59,225 nucleotides of DNA from Bacteroidota bacterium (GCA_024280295.1 JAJRQK010000008.1:1-59225); one strand, 5' to 3'; shown: positions 33,952 through 42,908, numbered from the stretch's first letter. A program made the numbers and translations. The notes: generated by a model not told the origin, from the letters alone.

Positions 33952-35193
33952 TTAAGACCCTCCTCGCCCGTTTCGTTTTTTCTCTTCAATCCAAATTGAC
34001 ATATACCTAGATGCTTGGTGATATTCTCGTTGAAGGATTAAGCCTGTAATTGATCTGTTTCTATGATTTTCAAGATTACTTAGTTGATTTATTGAATTAG
34101 TCAACTTCGCCACAAACATTTCTTTTGAAAACTTCGCTACTAAAATTTCATTTCCTCTTTTCTGAAAGGTGACCCATTGCTGCTCATTCAAATACAACTT
34201 AACTGCAGCATCAGCAAAAGCATTAGGATCATCTACAACCCTTCCAGACCAGAGATTTTGATCTGTAATTCCTTCCGCACCAATTGATGTCGTTATAGAT
34301 GGAGTTCCAACTATCATTGATTCAAGCAGTTTACCTTTAATTCCTGCACCAAATCGAACTGGTGCTAAACTCACCCGTGATTTCATTACTACTTCTTGTG
34401 CACTTTCTGCTCTACCATGAACTATAAATCGATCTTCTTTATTGGTTAGCTGGTATACTTTTTCACTGCAATACGCTCCGTAAATATTCAGTTTTACTTT
34501 CGGAATTTTCTTTTTGATTAGTGGCCAAATAGTTGATTTCAGATAACGAACCGCATCTAAGTTCGGCTCATGCCAGAAATTTCCAATGAAAATAAACCCT
34601 TCTCGTTCACTGAAAGATGGAACTGGACGTTCAGAAGATTCACAATAAAATGGTAGATGCAACAATTTTTCCACTGGAATATCATAGTTTTCTTGGAGCA
34701 AGACGACCTCGTAATCAGAAACTATAAAAGAAACATCACTTCTGTGAATCGCCGCTAATTCACGCAGAAGAAAATCTGACCGGTAAGTGTTTAAATCTAA
34801 TTTCTCTTCAGATTTTAGTGATTTATGCCTTGCTTCGCGAAGGAAATGAAGGTCTTCTGTATTCAAAATTCTCAGTGCACTCGGACAATGATCCATCACC
34901 CTCCAACTGAATTGTTCTTCGGTCATGAAGCGATCAAAAATCACAATTTGAGGGTTCAGTTTCTGAATCAATTCATCAAACCTGCTACTATTAACCTCTA
35001 CGTGATCAAAATTGATCTTCAAATCAGCTAAGTTCTCCTGAAATTCTGTCTGCTTTGCATGAGATAAGAAAGTAACTCCATAGCCTTCGTCGATGAAATA
35101 ATGAATGAGTTGCATCATTCTCGTTCCAGCTGCGGAAGATTTCGGTTCAGGCCAAACTTTACCGATGACTAGTACGTTCTTTGCTTTGCTCAT
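33952..35193 (-). CDS. Glycosyltransferase, GT4-like
   Basis: A 413-residue GT-B fold glycosyltransferase. The N-terminal Rossmann half starts NVLVIGKVWPEPKSSAAGTRMMQL. The C-terminal half has the nucleotide-sugar site (SREGFIFIGNFWHEPNLDAVRYL; FGAGIKGKLLESMIVGTPSITTSIGAEGI) with the typical Glu and the E-x7-type pattern of GT4. Donor and acceptor are unknown. It follows the PLP-enzyme gene by 30 bases on the same strand. Confidence 0.8.
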   Translation of the reverse strand: MSKAKNVLVIGKVWPEPKSSAAGTRMMQLIHYFIDEGYGVTFLSHAKQTEFQENLADLKINFDHVEVNSSRFDELIQKLNPQIVIFDRFMTEEQFSWRVMDHCPSALRILNTEDLHFLREARHKSLKSEEKLDLNTYRSDFLLRELAAIHRSDVSFIVSDYEVVLLQENYDIPVEKLLHLPFYCESSERPVPSFSEREGFIFIGNFWHEPNLDAVRYLKSTIWPLIKKKIPKVKLNIYGAYCSEKVYQLTNKEDRFIVHGRAESAQEVVMKSRVSLAPVRFGAGIKGKLLESMIVGTPSITTSIGAEGITDQNLWSGRVVDDPNAFADAAVKLYLNEQQWVTFQKRGNEILVAKFSKEMFVAKLTNSINQLSNLENHRNRSITGLILQREYHQASRYMSIWIEEKKRNGRGGS

Positions 35194-35223
35194 AATTTAT
35201 GATAACTGCAACTTCTATCCCAA

Positions 35224-37050
35224 TCAAATACTTTCAACAAATTCTAAAAAGACCTTTTTGTGAAGCTCAAAATCTAAGTCAGCAGAAAGAGCCACACGAA
35301 CAATATAATCTTTGTCGCCCTCTTTAGTTGTACCTTGAGTAGATGTCGCTGGGATAGTCCAATAACATCCTTTTAATTGCCCATAACTCACGCAAAACTT
35401 ACTTTCTTGAGGAATTCGTTCAATCATCAAGTTGATTAATTTCAAATTTAACGCTCTTTTATACGCTTCTTTTTCTTCATCTGTGTTCCCTTTTGTGGGC
35501 AGGTCTAATGAAAAAACAGATGGGGTAAATCCTTTATTTGCTAATTCTTCCGAGACAAAATTGATTTTCGCATCGGGTAAATTATCCTTAATAAACATTA
35601 CAAATTCGCGTGTGTATTTGTAAGCATCATGAATTCTTTGGTTCATGGATGGCAACTGTTTTGCAAGAATTTCCATTTGAAGGTTTGTCGCCTCGTTATC
35701 GCAAAGTCTCAAATGTAAATCAATTTTGTCCATCAATTTCGCAGACTTTTCGTTCGCCACGCAATACCCTGCGGTGCATTTTCCTCCACTGGGGAATTTA
35801 GAACCACTGACATAAGAAATCGCACGAACTGCTGACAATGATTCGCCTTCACCTAAAAAAGGAGTGTTCGGACAAAATGTTTGATCTAAAACAAAAACTG
35901 GATCAATGGCAATGTCACCTGATGCTGTTTTGCGTTCTTTACTCAATGCTTCTTTCAATTTTTGAAGATCTGGAACTTCAACTCTTGGATTTGTTGGTAT
36001 TTCAGCAATTATATACGGAATAGCATCTTCTTGCGCAATTTTATCCAAAACGGTATCAATACTTTGAACCATTTCATTGTCCCCATCTACTGGTAAATCG
36101 ACTACTTCAACGCTGTTTAAGCAAGCTGCAACACGTCTTGCTTGATCGTTTGTGCCACCATAACAATTTGGAGGAACAATGAACTTAATATCTTTTCTTG
36201 GGTGTTTTTCAACCGCATCGTGAATTAAACCCATCATAATCGCGTACTGCATGGAAAGTCCACTCGAAGCAACTACAGACTTCGTATTTACACCCGTTAT
36301 CTCACTAATTGAAGTCTGAACAAGCGCTTTGTTTGCGTCAACATCAAACTGATGGGTAACGGAAAGCTGTTGAAATAAATACTTTAAAACTATAAGCGTG
36401 TTTGCGGGTGTCATCGCGATGGTTTCTCTTCGCCTTACATGCTGAATTTCTGATATATAATTTTCATTCTTCTCACCATTCACGACTAAAACACTCCCAA
36501 GAAGATCATATGTATTGACGAAAAAATCAATCTTCGTACTCAATTTAAAATTACAGATGTCATCCTGTTGTGAAATAAAAATAGTGCTCCCACTAAACTC
36601 CGAAAGATTTTCTATGCTTTCAAATTTGCTAATCTCAACCTTATAGCCATAAATACGTTCTAAAATTTCAGCATTAAAAGAGTCTGGTAAATTGCCTGTA
36701 TAGATAATACGAGAGTTTTTATTCTCCAATAAAGTTTTTCTCAGAATAGCCAAAACAGGAACCGTTTTTGATGAAAAACTAATTACATTTTCTGGATTTA
36801 ATTCGTTCGACCTCGCAATTACCCATTCAAGAATACAAGATAACGGATGTCCCAGTCGAATATAATCGTAAGCCGTTGGTAATTCAGCCAACGCCGATGG
36901 ATCAGCATTATTATCATTAAATAAGGCTTCGAACTGTTCTAAAAATTGAGTTTTTGCACGTTTTTCATCATATACATCTAGGCGATGCGTGGTTAGATTT
37001 AACCAGTCTTTAGGCATGTTTTCCAATACCTTTTTTAGATAATTCAGCAT
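35224..37050 (-). CDS. PLP-dependent transferase (Cys/Met metabolism type) with extra N-terminal domain
   Basis: A 608-residue PLP enzyme whose last 400 residues follow the cystathionine gamma-synthase/beta-lyase fold: SSGLSMQYAIMMGLIH for the phosphate cup, IPTNPRVEVPDL for the Asn-Pro turn, VFVLDQTFCPNTPFL with Asp389 for the pyridine nitrogen, and SGSKFPSGGKCTAGY with Lys418 as the likely Schiff-base lysine. The first 200 residues are an additional domain (NVISFSSKTVPVLAILRKTLL; RIIYTGNLPDSFNAEILERIYG) that loosely echoes the large-domain pattern of the core and could be a decayed duplication. The substrate is not evident from the sequence. Confidence 0.78.
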   Translation of the reverse strand: MLNYLKKVLENMPKDWLNLTTHRLDVYDEKRAKTQFLEQFEALFNDNNADPSALAELPTAYDYIRLGHPLSCILEWVIARSNELNPENVISFSSKTVPVLAILRKTLLENKNSRIIYTGNLPDSFNAEILERIYGYKVEISKFESIENLSEFSGSTIFISQQDDICNFKLSTKIDFFVNTYDLLGSVLVVNGEKNENYISEIQHVRRRETIAMTPANTLIVLKYLFQQLSVTHQFDVDANKALVQTSISEITGVNTKSVVASSGLSMQYAIMMGLIHDAVEKHPRKDIKFIVPPNCYGGTNDQARRVAACLNSVEVVDLPVDGDNEMVQSIDTVLDKIAQEDAIPYIIAEIPTNPRVEVPDLQKLKEALSKERKTASGDIAIDPVFVLDQTFCPNTPFLGEGESLSAVRAISYVSGSKFPSGGKCTAGYCVANEKSAKLMDKIDLHLRLCDNEATNLQMEILAKQLPSMNQRIHDAYKYTREFVMFIKDNLPDAKINFVSEELANKGFTPSVFSLDLPTKGNTDEEKEAYKRALNLKLINLMIERIPQESKFCVSYGQLKGCYWTIPATSTQGTTKEGDKDYIVRVALSADLDFELHKKVFLEFVESI

Positions 37051-37323
37051 TCTTTTGTCTTCTTTAATTTTACCACGAAAGTAAACAATGCATTATTATT
37101 TATTTGCTGCTAGGGTGTACAAATATCTAATGAAGTCTTAATTGTTGCAATGTTATGGTGTAGAGCTCCGTAAATGTTTGCGGGGAGGTTAAAAATTTGC
37201 TTGGGTTTTGAGTTTCATAAATCCAGCCGTAAATTTATTTTTCACCCCGCATAATTCCAACGCTGAACTTAAATAAACGAATAAATTTTTCCGTCTGCAC
37301 AGATGAAAGTTTAATTCCTTTTC
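37051..37323. other. Gene-free stretch at the left edge of the restriction island
   Basis: No coding frame of note is seen. It holds the promoter of the PLP-enzyme gene on the minus strand (37076-37083) and AT-rich filler up to the XRE-gene promoter. This is the probable left junction of the transferred restriction-modification genes. Confidence 0.45.
37076..37083 (-). promoter_or_regulatory. -7 element before the PLP-enzyme gene
   Basis: TACTTTCG on the minus strand, one mismatch to TAnnTTTG, ending 25 bases before the ATG at 37050. Confidence 0.45.
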
Positions 37324-37331
37324 TATATTTG
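37324..37331 (+). promoter_or_regulatory. -7 element of the restriction-modification operon
   Basis: TATATTTG is an exact TAnnTTTG match, ending 33 bases before the ATG at 37365. Confidence 0.6.
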
Positions 37332-37342
37332 TCTCACTACGA

Positions 37343-37364
37343 CAAGTCAAAAAAATCAAGTCAA
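37343..37364 (+). promoter_or_regulatory. Candidate operator: direct repeat before the XRE gene
   Basis: CAAGTCAA occurs at 37343-37350 and again at 37357-37364, 14 bases apart and ending at the ATG. A GTC-GAC-GTC pattern (37331-37348) overlaps the first copy. This is a plausible autoregulatory site for the XRE protein. Confidence 0.3.
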
Positions 37365-37706
37365 ATGAAAGAACATTTTGGTGTGTATATAAAACAACTG
37401 AGAGCAGAAGGAGGGTTTACTCTTACACAACTTGGTGCAAAACTTGATTTGGACTCTGCCAATTTAAGTAAAATTGAAAATGGAAAGAGAGAATTTGATG
37501 AAAAAAGATTGAACCAACTTGCTTCAGTTTTTAATCTAAATATTGAAAACTTAAAAGCTGAATTTTTTGGAGATTTATTTGCAAAAAAATTATATGAAAA
37601 TCATTGTTCAACAGACGCTTTATTTGTAGCAGAAGAAAAGATTAAATACCTTAAACAAATTAATGTTAAACAAGAAAAATTAAATTTCACTAAAGGTAAT
37701 GATTGA
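37365..37706 (+). CDS. XRE-family helix-turn-helix regulator of the restriction operon
   Basis: About 113 residues. The first 65 form an XRE/Cro-type helix-turn-helix (FGVYIKQLRAEGGFTLTQLGAKLDLDSANLSKIENGKREFDEKRLNQLASVF), followed by a helical, Lys-rich tail. Proteins of this size often accompany methyltransferase genes and time the expression of nuclease against methylase (controller proteins). The ATG at 37365 follows a 33-base leader; an in-frame TTG at 37329 lies within the promoter and is rejected. Its last 8 bases overlap the first methyltransferase gene (ATGATTGA), showing translational coupling. AT-rich like the rest of the island. Confidence 0.82.
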   Translation: MKEHFGVYIKQLRAEGGFTLTQLGAKLDLDSANLSKIENGKREFDEKRLNQLASVFNLNIENLKAEFFGDLFAKKLYENHCSTDALFVAEEKIKYLKQINVKQEKLNFTKGND

Positions 37707-39087
37707 GTTTTATCATAAACATTTTAAATCAAATTATAAATCTAAAGTCAATCAATTGATTTTAGATATTAAAAGGTTACTTGAACTAGAAAAAATAACA
37801 ATTAGTGAAGATTTTGATTTTCTTTTAGAAGAAAAATTAAAAGATACATTAGATGCAAATACTTGGAGCGAAATAAACAAACTTTATAACACACTTAAAA
37901 AAAATAAAAGTAAAATTTCAGAAACTCTTAATAAGTTTATTGATAAAAATCAAAATATTGAAAAAGCCAACTTCAAATTCATTGACACATTTGCAGGTTG
38001 TGGTGGATTAAGTTTAGGCTTGATGAATAACGGATTTAATCCAATATTAGTAAACGAAATTGAGCCTAAATATTTAGAAACATATTATTTTAATCATAAG
38101 TTACATATTGACAATTATCATTGTGGAGACATTAAAGATATTGCACAAAAGACAGATTATCAAAATGATATTGACTTAGTTGTTGGAGGGCCTCCTTGTC
38201 AAGGCTTTTCAATGGCGAATAGACAGAGGTTGTTAGACGACCCAAGAAATAAACTTTATAAGTATTATTTGGAACTTTTATCCAATGTAAAACCTAAGTT
38301 TTTCATTATGGAAAATGTAAAAGGAATGATGAAAAAGTCAAGTGAAATATTAGATAACTTTCATTCAATCCTTGGTTCTGAATATTCTATTGAAATGACA
38401 TTATTAAACGCAAAAGATTACGGAATTCCTCAAAATAGAGAGCGTGTGTTTGTCATTGGAAGTCGAATTAAAAATGTAAATGCAAAAGACATAATTTCTG
38501 ACATTATCAATCTAAAAAATGAAATTAAAAAAGTTAAACTGAAAGAAGCTTTATTTGGTTTGCCAATTTTAGAACCTAAAAGACAAAAGAATTCAAGAGG
38601 TCTTGAAAACAATAAAATTGGTTATAAATTCACTGAAAACGGCTTAAATACAAATGAGTTTGTAAAAGGAATTAACAATAATAAAAAATCAAACTATTTA
38701 TCAAATCATACAACTAGATTTAATAACGATAGAGATATAGAAATTTTTGGGAGATTACCACAAGGTGCCAATTCATTACACGAATCAATAAAAGATATAA
38801 TGCCTTATAGTAGTCGAAATCATATGTTTAAAGATAAATATTTTAAGCTTAATGAAAATGAAGTTTCCAAAACAATAACTTCTCATATGAAAATGGACTG
38901 CAATATGTATATTCATCCAAACCAATCAAGAGGATTAAGTCCCAGAGAAGCGTCAAGAATTCAAACATTCCCTGATGATTTTGTTTTTATGGGAGCAAAT
39001 AATACTTGGTATGCACAAATTGGAAATGCCGTACCTGTTAAATTGGCTCAAATTATAGGAAGTCAAATAATAAAACATTTAAACTAA
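37699..39087 (+). CDS. DNA (cytosine-5) methyltransferase 1 of the restriction island
   Basis: A 462-residue C5-cytosine DNA methyltransferase using S-adenosylmethionine. After a charged 90-residue N-terminal extension come motif I (FIDTFAGCGGLSLGL, residues 94-108), motif IV (GGPPCQGFS with nucleophile Cys167), motif VI (ENVKG), motif VIII (QNRERVFVIG), motif IX (SPREASRIQTFPDDF) and motif X (QIGNAVPVKLA). It overlaps the XRE gene by 8 bases and the next methyltransferase by 1 base (TAATG). Arg codons are nearly all AGA/AGG, unlike neighbouring core genes. The target sequence cannot be told. Confidence 0.95.
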   Translation: MIEFYHKHFKSNYKSKVNQLILDIKRLLELEKITISEDFDFLLEEKLKDTLDANTWSEINKLYNTLKKNKSKISETLNKFIDKNQNIEKANFKFIDTFAGCGGLSLGLMNNGFNPILVNEIEPKYLETYYFNHKLHIDNYHCGDIKDIAQKTDYQNDIDLVVGGPPCQGFSMANRQRLLDDPRNKLYKYYLELLSNVKPKFFIMENVKGMMKKSSEILDNFHSILGSEYSIEMTLLNAKDYGIPQNRERVFVIGSRIKNVNAKDIISDIINLKNEIKKVKLKEALFGLPILEPKRQKNSRGLENNKIGYKFTENGLNTNEFVKGINNNKKSNYLSNHTTRFNNDRDIEIFGRLPQGANSLHESIKDIMPYSSRNHMFKDKYFKLNENEVSKTITSHMKMDCNMYIHPNQSRGLSPREASRIQTFPDDFVFMGANNTWYAQIGNAVPVKLAQIIGSQIIKHLN

Positions 39088-40190
39088 TGCTTATGAAAAA
39101 AACACTTAAACATTTAGAATTATTTGCAGGTATTGGTGGTTTCAGAAAAGCAATTGATCTTTATTGTAAGGACAATCAAATGGAATCTGAATGTGTTGGG
39201 TTTTCTGAAGTTGATAAATATGCAACAGCAACCTATAAAGCCAATTACAATACTAAAAGTGAAGTTGAATTAGGAGATATTGATGTTTTTACATCCGAAA
39301 AATCAAATATAGAGGCACTTCCTGACTTTGATTTGTTATCCGGTGGATTTCCTTGTCAGTCGTTTAGTATGATGGGAAAAAAAGAAGGTTTTGAAGACAA
39401 CAGAGGGAATTTGTTTTATTCAATAATTGATATTTTAAAAATTAAAAGACCAAAATATGTTCTTTTAGAAAATGTTAGAAATTTAAGAACTCACGATAAT
39501 GGAAGAACTTTTAAAGAAATAATTCGCTCTTTAGAAGAAGATGCAGGTTATTTTGTTTCTTCTGACGTTTTTAATACTTCAGATTATGGTTTACCGCAGA
39601 CAAGAAGAAGAGTCTTTATTTTTGCGATTAGAAATGACAGAAAAGAAACTTTTGTAAAAATCAGTTTAGATAATAAATTTGTTTTAGAAAAAGCATCTTC
39701 ACTAAACGGCTCAACCAGTTTAAAAAAATACAGAAATATATTAGACAATTTATTGGAAGAAGTAGTTGAAGAAAAGTATTACCTTTCTGAAAGATTAAAA
39801 CCAACCATTTTATCAAATGGAACTAAGGGGTTTAAATCAAATTCTAAGATTAATCAATTAATCGCAAGACCGTTGACAGCAACAATGGTAAAAATGCACA
39901 GAGCGTGTCAGGATAATTATTATTCAGATGAGTTTCTTGCTAATGAAAATCCAGTAAAATACCTTGAAAACAGTTTTTCAAAAGAAGAGGAAGCAAAACA
40001 CAGAATTAGAAAATTAACACCTTTAGAGGCATTAAGGCTTCAAGGTTTTGAAGATGATTTCTGTTTTAATGCTCAGTTAGCAGGTATAAGTAATCATCAA
40101 CTATATAAGCAAGCAGGAAATGCAGTTAGTGTGAATACTGTTTATTCGATTTTACATTCTCTATTTCAATCAAACCAAATCCAGCTATAA
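39087..40190 (+). CDS. DNA (cytosine-5) methyltransferase 2 of the restriction island
   Basis: A 367-residue second C5-cytosine methyltransferase. Motif I is HLELFAGIGGFRKAIDLY, motif IV is GGFPCQSFSMMGKK (nucleophile Cys90), motif VI is LLENVRNL, motif VIII is GLPQTRRRVFIFAIR, motif IX is LTPLEALRLQGFEDDF and motif X is QAGNAVSVNTV. It is clearly not a copy of the first enzyme, as motifs differ and the target-recognition segment is unrelated. Two different C5 methyltransferases in one operon suggest an asymmetric recognition site with one enzyme per strand. The start may be 39087 or the ATG two codons later (39093). Confidence 0.94.
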   Translation: MLMKKTLKHLELFAGIGGFRKAIDLYCKDNQMESECVGFSEVDKYATATYKANYNTKSEVELGDIDVFTSEKSNIEALPDFDLLSGGFPCQSFSMMGKKEGFEDNRGNLFYSIIDILKIKRPKYVLLENVRNLRTHDNGRTFKEIIRSLEEDAGYFVSSDVFNTSDYGLPQTRRRVFIFAIRNDRKETFVKISLDNKFVLEKASSLNGSTSLKKYRNILDNLLEEVVEEKYYLSERLKPTILSNGTKGFKSNSKINQLIARPLTATMVKMHRACQDNYYSDEFLANENPVKYLENSFSKEEEAKHRIRKLTPLEALRLQGFEDDFCFNAQLAGISNHQLYKQAGNAVSVNTVYSILHSLFQSNQIQL

Positions 40191-40194
40191 TAAT

Positions 40195-41304
40195 ATGACT
40201 ATTTACAATTTAGTTTTAGGGAAAATTGGTATAAAACGTCTTACTGATCCAGATTTAGGAGTTGCAACAAGCCATCAAACTCATATTGGATTATATGAAG
40301 GAACTCTTTCTCATTTACCGTATGAAAGAAAAACATATAATTCGCAACTGATTTACAATAGCACTTCTTATGAAGGACTGTTATTCTTGAAGTTTATAAA
40401 CAATAATAGAAGTCCTGCAATCAATTTAGGTTCAGTTACAGAACAAAAGGAATTGCCAACCAATGTAGTTAGTATTGCAAAAAAAGTAAGAGAACTAACA
40501 GATACGAACAGAGGGTTATCGTGGTATTTAATATGGTTTGCATTAGATAATGATGAAATCATAACCATTCTTTTAAATCAAAATTCTACGGAAGTAGCAA
40601 AATTAAATTCACTCGGAATTACCCTCTCTAAATTATCTGATAGAGGCATTAAAATTGGACCTGATAACCCTAATTATAATAGAGTAGCACAATTTCTAAA
40701 TAACATTACAACAACTGTAAATCTCGAGTATATAGATGAACTTGAAGTAGCAACTCAAACAGGCACTAAAAAAGTTTCAAAAAGAAAAATTCCAAGACTT
40801 CAAGATTTAGAAAGGGCTAATAAATTTTTCAAAGCAATTGGAGAAAAAGGTGAAAGATTACTCTATCAATATTTGGAATCAGAAAAAGGGCAAGGTAAAA
40901 TAAAGGATTTTAAATGGTTAAATCAAAGCCGAGAAATGTATGAACCTTATGATTTTGAAATTACACAAAATGATGGTATTACATTTTTTAGTGACGCAAA
41001 GTCAACTAATCAAGAATTTGGGAAACATCGACCAATATATTTAAGTATAAACGAACTAAACTTTATCAACGATAACAAAAATAAATATCTAATACATAGA
41101 CTATATTCAATTGGAACAGATCCAAAACTAAAAATCTGCAATAATATTCATACTGTGTCAGATATTTTTATTTCAAACTATAACACTTTCAATAGCTCAA
41201 TGAGTGCAGAAAGATTATCATTTCAAGGCATTAATTTATCTGTCCCTACAAATCTTAAAATACTGAATTTTAAAAGCGAAATAGTGTTAAATACCAACGC
41301 ATAA
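40195..41304 (+). CDS. Putative type II restriction endonuclease with DUF3883 nuclease domain
   Basis: A 369-residue protein starting 4 bases after the second methyltransferase. The C-terminal part (residues 210-310) matches the DUF3883 pattern: GEKGERLLYQYLE, then FKWLNQSREMYEPYDFEIT and FFSDAKST, then PIYLSINELNFIND. The spacing of Tyr-Asp before a strand ending Asp-Ala-Lys fits a PD-(D/E)XK nuclease site. The N-terminal 200 residues are not recognised and may read the DNA site. Position at the end of an operon with two methylases makes restriction endonuclease the natural reading, but the activity is an inference. Confidence 0.72.
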   Translation: MTIYNLVLGKIGIKRLTDPDLGVATSHQTHIGLYEGTLSHLPYERKTYNSQLIYNSTSYEGLLFLKFINNNRSPAINLGSVTEQKELPTNVVSIAKKVRELTDTNRGLSWYLIWFALDNDEIITILLNQNSTEVAKLNSLGITLSKLSDRGIKIGPDNPNYNRVAQFLNNITTTVNLEYIDELEVATQTGTKKVSKRKIPRLQDLERANKFFKAIGEKGERLLYQYLESEKGQGKIKDFKWLNQSREMYEPYDFEITQNDGITFFSDAKSTNQEFGKHRPIYLSINELNFINDNKNKYLIHRLYSIGTDPKLKICNNIHTVSDIFISNYNTFNSSMSAERLSFQGINLSVPTNLKILNFKSEIVLNTNA

Positions 41305-41539
41305 AGTCAAACACAATTGCAACCGTTACAGTCTACACTCAAGCCAAAATTGCAAAAGAGTATGTCTTTGCCAACGCTATCAGCAAAACGGAAAATAAAG
41401 CACTAAAACACAACAACGTTTATAAATCATTGATTTGTCTTCAGTTAAACAGCTTTTATATAAAAACCCATATGGCACCTTACAGAAGTGCTTCGACGTT
41501 CCTAACACTTCATACACAAACAGAGAGCTGTTAATGAGG
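41305..41539. other. Short non-coding stretch at the right edge of the restriction island
   Basis: No credible gene lies here. Composition moves back towards the core chromosome. No terminator hairpin with a T tract was found, and no tRNA or clear attachment repeat marks the junction. Confidence 0.4.
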
Positions 41540-42895
41540 TTACTTTCCGATACAAAACTTACTGAAGATATTCCCCAATAAATCATCCGTTGATATATCC
41601 CCAGTGATTGTACCCAAGTGATGCATCCCTTGACGAATGTCCATTGCCACAAAATCGGCAGTAATTCCGGTTTTTAATCCGTTCAATGCTTTATCCAAGG
41701 ACTCACCCGTCTTTTCGAGGGCTTCTACGTGACGTGCATTCGTAATTATCGTTTCATTTGCCATGTCGAAATCGCCAACAACTGTCTCCACGAGCTTAGA
41801 TTTGAGCATATCGATATTGGTTCCTGCTTCTGCCGAAATTGTAATTCCGTCTTTGGATTCTTCTTGTTGGATGTCGCACTTATTGATTACAAAAAGCATC
41901 TTTTTTATCGGGTATTGATTTTTAAGTTCATTTACCCATTCTCCAACTTCGCCAAGACTTCCTTTCTTTGAGGCATCGGCAAGGCAGAGGACAATTTTAG
42001 CTTGTGTGATTTTCTCTTTCGAACGCTCAATACCCATTGCCTCAATTGCTTTTGCACCTTCGCGAATTCCAGCAGTATCGATTAAACGAAATTGGATTCC
42101 ATCTATATTTACGACCTCTTCAATCACGTCTCGCGTTGTTCCTGCAATATCACTAACTATTGCTCGATCATCTCCCAACAGTTGATTTAGCAGTGTGCTT
42201 TTTCCGGTATTAGGAGCGCCTACGATTGCGACTGGTACTCCATTTTTGATTGCGTTTCCAAGCTCAAATGACTCAGCTAAACGTCGAACGTAAGTTAATA
42301 CATGAGAGAGCAGCTCTTTCAGTTTATCTCGATCAGCGAATTCAACATCCTCCTCTCCGAAATCCAATTCCAACTCAACAAGTGAAGCAAAGTGAATCAA
42401 TTTTTCGCGCAATTCTTTGAGTTCGGAGGAAAACCCTCCTCGAAGCTGCTTCAAGGCAATTTCGTGCGAATTCCGAGATTGAGAAGCTATTAAATCTGCC
42501 ACCGCTTCTGCTTGAGACAAGTCCATCTTACCATTCAAGAATGCACGTTGTGTAAACTCTCCAGGGTTAGCTAATCGGCATCCCGCACCCGTTAGTAAAT
42601 GGAGAATTTGCTGCTGAATATAGGGCGATCCATGACACGTAATCTCTGCGCTTTCTTCTCCTGTAAAACTCTTTCCCTCCTCAAAGATTGTTATCAAAAC
42701 CTCATCAACAAGTTTCCTGTTGGAATCAGATATCGCGCCAAAATGAGCCGTGTGTGAAGGTCGCCCAATTAAATCTTTTGAAAAAACCGAGCTAACCCGT
42801 TTCAATGCTTCGGGTCCGGATATTCGAATCATCCCAATTGCCCCGATTCCATTGGCGGTTGCAAGTGCACAAATTGTTTCTTGAGTTGCTAACAT
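41540..42895 (-). CDS. mnmE: tRNA modification GTPase MnmE
   Basis: MnmE (TrmE), 451 residues, with MnmG installs the carboxymethylaminomethyl group on the wobble uridine of certain tRNAs. The N-terminal folate-binding domain starts ETICALATANGIGAIGMIRISG. The inserted G domain has GAPNTGKSTLLNQLL (G1), GTTRDV (G2), DTAGIRE (G3) and NKCD (G4). The C-terminal helical domain ends with the family's invariant FCIGK with the functional Cys. The ATG at 42895 lies 5 bases after an exact -7 element. Confidence 0.98.
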   Translation of the reverse strand: MLATQETICALATANGIGAIGMIRISGPEALKRVSSVFSKDLIGRPSHTAHFGAISDSNRKLVDEVLITIFEEGKSFTGEESAEITCHGSPYIQQQILHLLTGAGCRLANPGEFTQRAFLNGKMDLSQAEAVADLIASQSRNSHEIALKQLRGGFSSELKELREKLIHFASLVELELDFGEEDVEFADRDKLKELLSHVLTYVRRLAESFELGNAIKNGVPVAIVGAPNTGKSTLLNQLLGDDRAIVSDIAGTTRDVIEEVVNIDGIQFRLIDTAGIREGAKAIEAMGIERSKEKITQAKIVLCLADASKKGSLGEVGEWVNELKNQYPIKKMLFVINKCDIQQEESKDGITISAEAGTNIDMLKSKLVETVVGDFDMANETIITNARHVEALEKTGESLDKALNGLKTGITADFVAMDIRQGMHHLGTITGDISTDDLLGNIFSKFCIGK

Positions 42896-42900
42896 AGTTG

Positions 42901-42908
42901 CAAAAATA
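42901..42908 (-). promoter_or_regulatory. -7 element, predicted leaderless (mnmE)
   Basis: TATTTTTG on the minus strand is an exact TAnnTTTG match and ends 5 bases (CAACT) before the mnmE ATG. Confidence 0.6.

Noticed and set aside
37257-41378. CCAACGCT at 37257-37264 and 41371-41378 flanking the restriction island, as a possible insertion-site duplication
   Set aside because: Eight bases shared between two stretches of some 250 bases is about what chance gives, and no recombinase or transposase is present.
41441-41535. AACAGCT/AGCTGTT inverted repeat right of the restriction island
   Set aside because: The arms are only 7 bases and about 75 bases apart, too weak for a terminator or attachment site.
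41380-41652. A 90-residue minus-strand frame overlapping the end of mnmE
   Set aside because: It overlaps the conserved mnmE C-terminus in another frame and has no protein-like features.
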